DNA of 64,000 bases from NCBI RefSeq assembly GCF_000718515.1, contig NZ_JNZS01000019.1, positions 47,534-111,533 on the forward strand, in the 5' to 3' direction. Below the pieces are notes generated by a model, which had not been told where the DNA came from, did not search any database, and saw only the letters and a list, made by a program, of their open reading frames with translations. Shown here piece by piece: positions 30,714 through 36,834 of this stretch (its first letter is position 1; each line of letters begins with the position of its first letter). Position numbers and translations under genes: made by a program. The DNA comes from Micromonospora parva (GTDB taxonomy: Bacteria > Actinomycetota > Actinomycetes > Mycobacteriales > Micromonosporaceae).

Positions 30714-30977
30714 GTGAAGACGTTCGAGGAGTTGTTCGCCGAGCTGCAGGCCAAGGCCGCCGCCGGCACCCCGGGCTCGGGCACCGTCGCCGCGCTGGAC
30801 AAGGGCGTGCACTTCATCGGCAAGAAGGTCGTCGAGGAGGCGGCCGAGTCGTGGATGGCCGCCGAGCACGAGGGGCCGGAGCGCACCGCCGAGGAGATCT
30901 CCCAGCTGCTCTACCAGGTCCAGGTGCTGATGCTCGCCAGTGGTCTCGAGCTCAAGGACGTCTACCGACATCTGTGA
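30714..30977 (+). CDS. hisE: Phosphoribosyl-ATP pyrophosphatase
   Basis: Hydrolyses phosphoribosyl-ATP, the product of HisG, to PR-AMP in histidine synthesis. 87 residues from GTG 30714, the normal length of stand-alone His[18 protein letters not shown] at the N-terminus and the MazG-type metal-binding helix [15 protein letters not shown]...[17 protein letters not shown] (EExx and DxxxD-like acidic positions) support it. A GGGGAGG is present but 18 bases upstream, too far to serve; AAGAAT eight bases before the GTG could be a -10. hisG follows after 48 bases. Confidence 0.93.
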   Translation: MKTFEELFAELQAKAAAGTPGSGTVAALDKGVHFIGKKVVEEAAESWMAAEHEGPERTAEEISQLLYQVQVLMLASGLELKDVYRHL

Positions 30978-31025
30978 GTGCCCCCACCCCGTTGATCGCC
31001 ATCCGGATCGAAGGAGCACTCCGTC

Positions 31026-31871
31026 ATGCTGCGTGTCGCCATTCCCAACAAGGGCACCCTGGCCGAACCGGCCGCCCAGATGCTGCGCGAGGCGGGCTAC
31101 CGCCAGCGCACCGACCCCAAGGACCTTGTCTGCCGGGACGAGGCCAACGACGTCGAATTCTTCTACCTGCGCCCGAAGGACATCGCCACCTACGTCGGCT
31201 CCGGTGACCTCGACCTCGGGATCACCGGCCGGGACCTGCTGATCGACTCGGCCGCGCCAGCCGAGGAGGTCGTCGACCTGGCCTTCGGCCGGGCGACCTT
31301 CCGGTTCGCCGCCCGCCCCGACGACATCGCCTCCGTCCAGGAGCTGGGCGGTCACCGGATCGCCACCGCGTACCCGGGGCTGGTCGAGCGGCACCTCGGC
31401 GAGGTGGGGGTCAAGGCCGACGTGATCCGTCTCGACGGCGCGGTGGAGAACGCCGTACGCCTCGGCGTCGCCGACGTGATCGCGGACGTGGTGGAGACCG
31501 GCGCGACCCTGCGCCAGGCGGGCCTGGTGGTCTTCGGCGAGCCGCTGCTGCGCTCGTCGGCGGTGCTGGTCCGGCGGGCCGGCGCGCCCGCGCACGCGCA
31601 GGCCGAGCAGTTGCTGCGCCGCCTGCACGGGGTGCTGGTGGCCCGCCGCTACGTGATGCTCGCCTACGACGTGCCGGCCGGTCTGCTGGACCGGGCCAGC
31701 GGGCTCACCCCGGGCATCGAGTCGCCCACCGTGTCGCCGCTGCACCGGGAGGGCTGGGTGGCGGTGCAGGCGATGGTGCTCCGCGACGACGTGCACCGCA
31801 TCATGGACGAGCTGTACGAGTTGGGTGCCCGCGCCATCCTCGTCACCAACATCCACGCCTGTCGCCTCTGA
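31026..31871 (+). CDS. hisG: ATP phosphoribosyltransferase, long regulatory form
   Basis: First step of histidine synthesis: joins ATP and PRPP. 281 residues, the long form with a C-terminal ACT-like domain (about 210-281) that mediates inhibition by histidine. LRVAIPNKGTLAEPAAQML begins the catalytic part; GSGDLDLGITGRDLL and the PRPP loop EDGAVENAV-type segment (LDGAVENAVRLGVADVIADVVETGATLR) are clear. The usual end LYELGARAILVTNIHACRL is complete. AAGGAG is well placed before ATG 31026. Followed by 437 bases without a gene. Confidence 0.95.
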   Translation: MLRVAIPNKGTLAEPAAQMLREAGYRQRTDPKDLVCRDEANDVEFFYLRPKDIATYVGSGDLDLGITGRDLLIDSAAPAEEVVDLAFGRATFRFAARPDDIASVQELGGHRIATAYPGLVERHLGEVGVKADVIRLDGAVENAVRLGVADVIADVVETGATLRQAGLVVFGEPLLRSSAVLVRRAGAPAHAQAEQLLRRLHGVLVARRYVMLAYDVPAGLLDRASGLTPGIESPTVSPLHREGWVAVQAMVLRDDVHRIMDELYELGARAILVTNIHACRL

Positions 31872-31894
31872 CCGTCCCTCTCCCGAACCGCGGC

Positions 31895-32011
31895 CGTCTG
31901 CGTTCCGTCTCCGTTCCCGTCCGCGGCGCGGCCCGTCTGCGTTCCGTCTCCGTTCCCGCCCGCGGCGCGGCCCGTCTGCGTTGCGGTCCCGTGTCCGTCT
32001 CCGTCTCTGGC
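31895..32011. repeat. 39-base tandem repeat, two full copies plus a degenerate third
   Basis: Units start at 31895, 31934 and 31973, each with CGTCTGCGTTCCGTCTCCGT and then a GCGGCGCGGCC end. The third copy diverges after eight bases. The period is a multiple of three, which creates spurious open frames on both strands. No unique spacers, so not CRISPR. Confidence 0.75.
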
Positions 32012-32094
32012 GAGGTGGCGGTCGCCGCCCGTCGCCGTCCGTGTCCCGTCCCTTTCCCGGCCCAGTCCGCGTCCATGGGGCGGCCCCAGCGGCT

Positions 32095-32169
32095 GATCCA
32101 CTCGGGTTTCAGGAAACGGGGGTGTCCCTGGCGTGCGGACACCCCCGTTTTCATGAACCCGAGTGGATC
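32095..32169. repeat. Long palindromic element, 14+14 base-pair stems
   Basis: Outer arms GATCCACTCGGGTT (32095-32108) and AACCCGAGTGGATC (32156-32169) are perfect complements. Inner arms AAACGGGGGTGTCC (32114-32127) and GGACACCCCCGTTT (32137-32150) are also perfect, around a nine-base loop. The two stems are separated by a five-base internal loop on each side. It is 220 bases beyond hisG with no U-tract, so a dispersed palindromic repeat is more likely than the hisG terminator. Confidence 0.8.
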
Positions 32170-32296
32170 TTGCGGGTGCGCGGGTGCGCGGGTGCGCGGC
32201 TAGAACGCCGGCAGGCGGCCGGCGATCGTCGGGCGGGCGGCGGCTTGGCGGGTGCTGGCTCGGCGGGTGGTGCGTCTGCGGGACGAGTGCGGGTGG

Positions 32297-32302
32297 CAGA
32301 CT
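32297..32302 (+). promoter_or_regulatory. -10-like element of a leaderless transcript
   Basis: CAGACT ends six bases before GTG 32309; no ribosome binding site of the usual type is present. Confidence 0.35.
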
Positions 32303-32308
32303 GGTGGG

Positions 32309-32782
32309 GTGAGTGATACCGAGCTGGTCCGCCTGAAGCCCCGCCGCATCCGCGCGGTCTGCTGGTCGGCGGCGGTCGCCCTGGTGGTGGTGTTCGGTCT
32401 GGTCGCGACGTCGCTGAGTGGCCCGACCGGTGATGGTTACGGCAGCTTCCAGCGCGGCGACCAGATCGCCATGATCGGCCTGGGCGTCTTCGGGGCGCTG
32501 GGTTGCCTGCTGTTCACCCGTCCCCGGGTGGAGGCGGACGCGCGGGGGATCCGGGTGCGCAACATCGTCGGCTCCTACCAGCTGCCCTGGGAGGTTGTCC
32601 GGGGCGTGCGCTTCGACCGGGGCGCGCCGTGGGCCAGCCTGGAGCTGCACGACGACGACCTGCTGCCGATGGTCGCCCTGCAGGCCGCCGACAAGGAGTC
32701 GGCAGTCGACGGGGTCCGCGCGCTGCGCCGCCTGCACGAGGCCCACCAGGCCCGTCTCGCCGAACGCGCCGTCGGCCGCTGA
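32309..32782 (+). CDS. Small membrane protein with PH-like domain
   Basis: 157 residues from GTG 32309. Two hydrophobic segments near the N-terminus (AVCWSAAVALVVVFGLVATSL and IAMIGLGVFGALGCLLF) are followed by a soluble region starting PRVEADARGIRVRNIVGSYQLPWEVVRGVRFDRG. That pattern, a beta-strand-rich domain after two TM helices, is characteristic of the bacterial PH-like (DUF2581/PH_6-type) membrane proteins often found beside hisG in actinobacteria. Function is unknown. Downstream of the repeat-rich gap; no partner gene is evident. Confidence 0.75.
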   Translation: MSDTELVRLKPRRIRAVCWSAAVALVVVFGLVATSLSGPTGDGYGSFQRGDQIAMIGLGVFGALGCLLFTRPRVEADARGIRVRNIVGSYQLPWEVVRGVRFDRGAPWASLELHDDDLLPMVALQAADKESAVDGVRALRRLHEAHQARLAERAVGR

Positions 32783-33053
32783 CCCCAGCGACACCGCCCA
32801 CGCCGGTCCGCGGCCGAACCGCCGACCGTCGACCTCGCGTCGCCGCCCAGCGGCCAGGCATGCGGCGCACCCCTCGCCAAGATCTGGACAACTTCCCTGA
32901 AACTGCTGCATCACGGCGCCGGGAGGCGGCAGTTTCAGGGAAAGTGCGCGGATCTTGAAGCGTCGCCAGGCGCGTGAGGGCCGCGCAGGGGTGGCACGGC
33001 GTCCCGGACGCTGCCCCGGGTGTCCCGGTTTGGGGGTGACCGGGGCGCCGGTG
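32783..33053. other. Non-coding interval between the PH-like gene and the infC promoter
   Basis: About 270 bases with no supportable gene. The only structure seen is the inverted repeat at 32878-32957. The remainder is GC-rich without recognisable signals. Confidence 0.6.
32878..32957. repeat. Inverted repeat with GATCTTG ends
   Basis: Outer CAAGATC (32878-32884) pairs with GATCTTG (32951-32957). Inner ACTTCCCTGAAACTGC (32891-32906) pairs with GCAGTTTCAGGGAAAGT (32929-32945) apart from one bulged base. The loop is 22 bases. Shares the CAAGATC/GATCTTG end theme with the element at 39405-39491. Confidence 0.7.
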
Positions 33054-33059
33054 TAGTGT
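33030..33059 (+). promoter_or_regulatory. Candidate promoter of the infC operon
   Basis: TTGGGG (33030-33035) and TAGTGT (33054-33059) with an 18-base spacer. This would give a leader of about 255 bases before infC that contains three hairpins. Confidence 0.4.
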
Positions 33060-33072
33060 TGTCGAGTCGACC

Positions 33073-33255
33073 AGGCTGTCTCCGCGTGCGAGCAGACAGC
33101 CTTGAAAGCGGAGCGCCTGCTCCCACCTGAGTCACCGCTACGGTGGCCGGGTCCGGTCACCGGTTCCGGGCATGTCCCGGCGCTGGATGCGCGATCCTTG
33201 TGATCGTGCCGACCGGTCGAGCGGGCCCTGGCATACGCCGGGGCCTTCTGCTTTT
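33073..33255 (+). promoter_or_regulatory. Structured infC leader with a transcription attenuator
   Basis: Three hairpins in order. AGGCTGTCT/AGACAGCCT (33073-33081 with 33094-33102) is a perfect nine-base stem. GCGCGATC/GATCGTGC (33189-33196 with 33202-33209) has one wobble. GGCCCTGGC-ATAC-GCCGGGGCC (33224-33245) is followed by TTCTGCTTTT (33246-33255), the one clear intrinsic-terminator shape in this window. Located 67 bases before infC, it suggests attenuation of the IF3-L35-L20 operon. Confidence 0.6.
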
Positions 33256-33321
33256 CGAGTCGGTTCCCTCCCGGGAGCCGCAGGGGTCGGCGACACGGCA
33301 GAAACGACTCGAGGAGGCCCC

Positions 33322-33987
33322 ATCAGCGTCGAACCACGCGTGAACGAGCAGATCCGGGCACGTGAGGTCCGACTGGTCGGCCCAGAGGGTGAGCAGGTGG
33401 GCATCGTCCCGCTGGAGCGCGCTCTTCAGCTGGCCGCGGACGTCGATCTGGACCTGGTCGAGGTTGCGCCGATGGCGCGCCCGCCGGTGTGCAAGCTCAT
33501 GGACTTCGGCAAGTTCAAGTATGAGAGCGCACTCAAGGCGCGCGAAGCGCGGCGTAACCAGCAGCAGACCGTCATCAAGGAAATGAAGCTTCGGCCGAAG
33601 ATCGACCCGCACGACTACGAGACCAAGAAGGGTCACGTGGTGCGGTTCCTCAAGGCGGGCGACAAGGTCAAGGTGACGATCATGTTCCGCGGTCGCGAGC
33701 AGAGCCGCCCGGAGCTGGGTTACCGGCTCCTGCGCCGGCTCGAGTCCGAGATCACGGACCTGGGATACGTCGAGGCCGCTCCCAAGCAGGACGGCCGAAA
33801 CATGATCATGGTTCTCGCTCCGCACCGGGCCGTCAAGGCTTCCGCGGTCGCCGCCACGGCGTCCCGCGGTGGTCCTCGGGACCGGGCTGGGGACGAGTCC
33901 GCCGCTCCGGCAGCCGATGAGACCGCGGCGGTCGGCGAGACCGCAGCAGCCGGCGACACCGGCACCGCCGCCACCAGCGGCGAGTAA
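33322..33987 (+). CDS. infC: Translation initiation factor IF-3, probable ATC start codon
   Basis: Binds the 30S subunit, prevents premature 50S joining and checks the start codon. The conserved N-terminus ([25 protein letters not shown]) is preceded by ATC at 33322, four bases behind GAGGAGG; GTG 33340 is a less good alternative and the frame extends to 33172 without conservation. A rare start on infC is the classical device by which IF3 limits its own synthesis. 221 residues: IF3-N domain, basic linker helix ([17 protein letters not shown]), IF3-C ([23 protein letters not shown]), then an Ala/Thr/Glu-rich tail of about 45 residues common in actinobacteria. Confidence 0.92.
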   Translation: MSVEPRVNEQIRAREVRLVGPEGEQVGIVPLERALQLAADVDLDLVEVAPMARPPVCKLMDFGKFKYESALKAREARRNQQQTVIKEMKLRPKIDPHDYETKKGHVVRFLKAGDKVKVTIMFRGREQSRPELGYRLLRRLESEITDLGYVEAAPKQDGRNMIMVLAPHRAVKASAVAATASRGGPRDRAGDESAAPAADETAAVGETAAAGDTGTAATSGE

Positions 33988-34007
33988 CAGGGGAGAAGAC
34001 GTTCCAC

Positions 34008-34202
34008 ATGCCGAAGATGAAGAGCCACACGGGTATGGGTAAGCGGGTCAAGGTGACCGGCAAGGGCAAGATCGTTGCCCAGCAGGCCGGCCTGCGCCAC
34101 AACCTGGAGAAGAAGCCCTCCACCCAGACCCGCCGGCTGACCGGCACGGTCGTGCTGGCCAAGGCCGACGTCAAGCGCATCAAGAAGCTGCTCGGCCGCT
34201 GA
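34008..34202 (+). CDS. rpmI: 50S ribosomal protein L35
   Basis: 64 residues, very basic. MPKMKSHTGMGKRVKVTGKGKI and the central HNLEKKPSTQTRRL are the L35 signature. Sits 20 bases after infC and 32 bases before rplT in the standard infC-rpmI-rplT order, so it belongs to the same transcript behind the attenuator. GGGGAGAAG lies before the ATG at a normal distance. Confidence 0.97.
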   Translation: MPKMKSHTGMGKRVKVTGKGKIVAQQAGLRHNLEKKPSTQTRRLTGTVVLAKADVKRIKKLLGR

Positions 34203-34234
34203 CGCGCGCCACCTTTACGTAAGAAGGAGTTGAG

Positions 34235-34627
34235 ATGGCACGCGTCAAGCGGGCTGTAAACGCCCAGAAGAAGCGTCGTACCCTGCTGGAGACCGCGAGT
34301 GGTTACCGCGGTCAGCGCTCCCGCCTGTACCGCAAGGCCAAGGAGCAGGTGCTGCACTCGATGCAGTACGCCTACCGGGACCGTCGCGACCGCAAGGGCG
34401 ACTTCCGGCAGCTGTGGATTCAGCGGATCAACGCGGGCGCCCGGGCCAACGGGATGACCTACAACCGTCTGATCCAGGGCCTGCGTCTGGCCGGCATCGA
34501 GGTCGACCGCAAGATCCTGGCCGACCTGGCTGTCAACGACGCCGCCGCCTTCGCGGCGATCGTCGAGCTGGCCCGGGCCGCGGTCGCGGCCGAGGGCACC
34601 GGCGGCGCGGCGGCTCAGGCCGCCTGA
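34235..34627 (+). CDS. rplT: 50S ribosomal protein L20
   Basis: Early-assembly 23S rRNA-binding protein; in E. coli and Bacillus it also represses this operon through the leader. 130 residues: basic N-terminal extension [38 protein letters not shown], then [35 protein letters not shown]. The C-terminus carries a short Ala/Gly-rich extension ([16 protein letters not shown]) beyond the usual end. AAGGAG precedes the ATG. Confidence 0.97.
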   Translation: MARVKRAVNAQKKRRTLLETASGYRGQRSRLYRKAKEQVLHSMQYAYRDRRDRKGDFRQLWIQRINAGARANGMTYNRLIQGLRLAGIEVDRKILADLAVNDAAAFAAIVELARAAVAAEGTGGAAAQAA

Positions 34628-34710
34628 TCCCCACGCACCAGAGCGAGGCGTCTCCCGTGTCGGCACCGCCGTCCGGGGGGCGCCTCAATCGTGCCGGAGG
34701 AGCGCACATC

Positions 34711-35508
34711 ATGGCCTTCACCCCGCGTACCCCCAGGGTTGTCGCCGCCCGCCGCCTGCAACGCCGCCGGGACCGCGACGCCACCGGCCGTTTCCTGGCC
34801 GAGGGCCCGCAGGCGGTCCGCGAGGCCCTCGCGCGGCCGGGGGTGGTCACCGAACTGTTCGGTACGACCACCGCGCTCGACCGGTACCCGGAGTTGGCCG
34901 CCACGGCGGCCCGCGCCGACGTGCCGGTCTCGGAGGTGACCGACGACGCCCTCGCCGCGCTGGCCGAGACCGTCGCCCCGCAGGGCCTGGTGGCCGTCTG
35001 CCGGCACCTGGACGTGTCGTTGGAGCAGGCCCTCGCCGGTGCGCCCCGGCTGGTGGCGGTGCTCGCCGAGATCCGCGACCCGGGCAACGCCGGCACGGTG
35101 CTGCGCACCGCCGACGCGGCCGGCGCGGGTGCGGTGGTCTTCGCCGGAGACGCCGTCGACCCCTACAACGGCAAGTGTGTGCGGGCCTCGGCCGGCAGCC
35201 TCTTCCACGTCGACGTGGTGCGCGCCCCCGACCCGGTCGCGGTGGTCGAGGCGCTGCGCGCCGCCGGGCTGTCGATCTTCGCCACCACGGGGTACGGCGA
35301 CAGCGATCTGGACGACCTGACCGACTACGGGCGGCTCGTCGGGCCCACGGCCTGGCTGTTCGGATCCGAGGCGCACGGCCTGCCCGAGGAGTTGACCGCC
35401 GCCGCCGACGCGCGGGTGCGGGTGCCGCTGTACGGGCGCGCGGAGAGCCTGAACCTGGCTGCGGCTGCCGCGGTCTGCCTGTACGCTTCAGCGAGAGCAC
35501 AGCGCTGA
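34711..35508 (+). CDS. SpoU-family rRNA 2'-O-methyltransferase
   Basis: 265 residues from ATG 34711, with GGAGGA nine bases upstream; GTG 34657 in the same frame is an alternative. The N-terminal substrate-binding domain has RRRDRDATGRFLAEGPQAVREAL. The C-terminal knotted SPOUT domain shows the three SpoU motifs: EIRDPGNAGTVLRTADAAGAG (motif 1), LFGSEAHGLP (motif 2) and RVPLYGRAESLNLAAAAAV (motif 3, forming the knot). Target nucleotide unknown; relatives in this position in actinobacteria are annotated TsnR/TrmH-like. Lies 83 bases after rplT. Confidence 0.9.
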   Translation: MAFTPRTPRVVAARRLQRRRDRDATGRFLAEGPQAVREALARPGVVTELFGTTTALDRYPELAATAARADVPVSEVTDDALAALAETVAPQGLVAVCRHLDVSLEQALAGAPRLVAVLAEIRDPGNAGTVLRTADAAGAGAVVFAGDAVDPYNGKCVRASAGSLFHVDVVRAPDPVAVVEALRAAGLSIFATTGYGDSDLDDLTDYGRLVGPTAWLFGSEAHGLPEELTAAADARVRVPLYGRAESLNLAAAAAVCLYASARAQR

Positions 35509-35555
35509 CGGTGTCCACACCCGGCGCGACTGACAGCAGGGGAGATGCTCCGTCC

Positions 35556-35615
35556 ATGAACGCGACACGGCGTTCGTTTAGCCAGCCCGCCGGTGTCGGC
35601 GGGCGGCGGGCCTGA
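35556..35615 (+). CDS. Possible 19-codon leader peptide before pheS
   Basis: ATG 35556 opens MNATRRSFSQPAGVGGRRA, ending at TGA 35615, with GGGGAG about 12 bases upstream. Its last codons overlap a hairpin CCCGCCG-gtgt-CGGCGGG (about 35589-35606). The place, before pheST, would suit an attenuation peptide, but only one Phe codon is present, so the case is weak. Confidence 0.2.
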   Translation: MNATRRSFSQPAGVGGRRA

Positions 35616-35726
35616 CCTGCTCCCTGCGCAACTCCTACCGGCGGGCTGCGGCACAGCCGCGCGTCCGTAGACTCGCCTAGCCGCCCGTGGAGGGCTGGCG
35701 CCGCCGTGAGGGAGTGCCCGTACGCC

Positions 35727-36794
35727 ATGAGCTACCGCAACGATCCGTACGACCCGAAGCAGGTCGCCCTGCTCGACCCCGCTGCCCTGGCCGAGGCCGT
35801 CGCGGACGCCACGAAGGCGTTCGAGGCCGCCGCCGACCCGGACGCGCTGACCGCGCTGCGTTCGGTGCACCTGGGTGACCGGTCACCGGTCTCCCTCGCC
35901 CGCCGGGAGATCGGCGCGCTGCCACCGGCCGCGAAGTCCGACGCCGGTAAGCGGGTCAACGAGGCCCGCCGGGCCATCGAGTCCGCGTACGCCGAGCGCG
36001 CCGAGGTGGTGGAGCGCGAGCAGGCCGAGCGGGTGCTGGTCGAGGAGCGGGTGGACGTCACGCTGCCCTACGACAGGCGTCCGCGCGGTGCGCGACACCC
36101 ACTGAGCACCCTGATGGAGTCCATCAGCGACCTGTTCGTCGGGATGGGCTACGAGGTGGCCGAGGGGCCCGAGGTCGACCTGGAGTGGGTCAACTTCGAC
36201 GCGTTGAACATCCCCGCCGACCACCCGGCGCGCGGGTTGATGGACACCTTCCACATCGCACCGGAGGGCTCCGGCCTGGTGCTGCGCACGCACACGTCGA
36301 CGGTGCAGACCCGCACCATGCTCAGCCGCAAGCCGCCGATCTACGTGATCGTGCCGGGCCGCGTCTACCGCACCGACGAGATCGACGCCACCCACAGCCC
36401 GGTGTTCCACCAGGCCGAGGGCCTGGTCGTCGACAAGGGCATCACGATGGCGCACCTGCGCGGCACGCTCGACCACTTCGCCCGCGCGATGTTCGGCCCG
36501 GAGGCGAAGACCCGGTGGCGGCCGCACTACTTCCCGTTCACCGAGCCGTCGGCGGAGTTCGACGTGTGGTTCCCGGAGCACCGGGACGGCCCGCAGTGGG
36601 TCGAGTGGGGCGGCTGCGGCATGGTCAACCCGCGGGTGCTGCGCGCCTGCGGCGTCGACCCGGAGGTCTACTCCGGATTCGCCTTCGGTATGGGCATCGA
36701 CCGGACCCTGATGGTCCGGCACGGGGTCAGCGACATCCGCCATCTCTTCGAGGGCGACGTGCGGTTCAGCCGCGCGCTCGGGACCGGGGCGTAG
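35727..36794 (+). CDS. pheS: Phenylalanyl-tRNA synthetase, alpha subunit
   Basis: Catalytic subunit of the alpha2-beta2 class II synthetase that charges tRNA-Phe. 355 residues from ATG 35727, with GAGGGAG upstream; GTG 35706 would add seven residues. The N-terminal coiled coil (about 1-105) binds tRNA. The catalytic core has [46 protein letters not shown], motif 2 [35 protein letters not shown] (Phe pocket) and motif 3 [17 protein letters not shown]. The only promoter hint is TAGACT at 35668. No T-box sequence is seen in the leader. Confidence 0.95.
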   Translation: MSYRNDPYDPKQVALLDPAALAEAVADATKAFEAAADPDALTALRSVHLGDRSPVSLARREIGALPPAAKSDAGKRVNEARRAIESAYAERAEVVEREQAERVLVEERVDVTLPYDRRPRGARHPLSTLMESISDLFVGMGYEVAEGPEVDLEWVNFDALNIPADHPARGLMDTFHIAPEGSGLVLRTHTSTVQTRTMLSRKPPIYVIVPGRVYRTDEIDATHSPVFHQAEGLVVDKGITMAHLRGTLDHFARAMFGPEAKTRWRPHYFPFTEPSAEFDVWFPEHRDGPQWVEWGGCGMVNPRVLRACGVDPEVYSGFAFGMGIDRTLMVRHGVSDIRHLFEGDVRFSRALGTGA

Positions 36795-36834
36795 GCGATG
36801 CGGGTACGAGACACGGGAACGGTGGTCTGAAGTC

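Larger units (their letters stand above)
31872..32308. other. Non-coding interval after hisG containing repeats
   Basis: 437 bases with no supportable gene. It holds a 39-base tandem repeat (31895-32011), a long two-part hairpin (32095-32169), three copies of GGGTGCGC (from about 32174) and a promoter-like -10 just before the next gene. Apparent frames on both strands here are products of the repeats. Confidence 0.7.

Noticed and set aside
31895..32011. CRISPR array
   Set aside because: Units abut without unique spacers, and no cas gene is present.
31843..32316. Open frames on both strands after hisG
   Set aside because: They arise from a 39-base tandem repeat and a long palindrome; the translation is repetitive with no family features.
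35509..35726. T-box leader before pheS
   Set aside because: No AGGGTGGNACCGCG-type T-box sequence or terminator/antiterminator pair is present.
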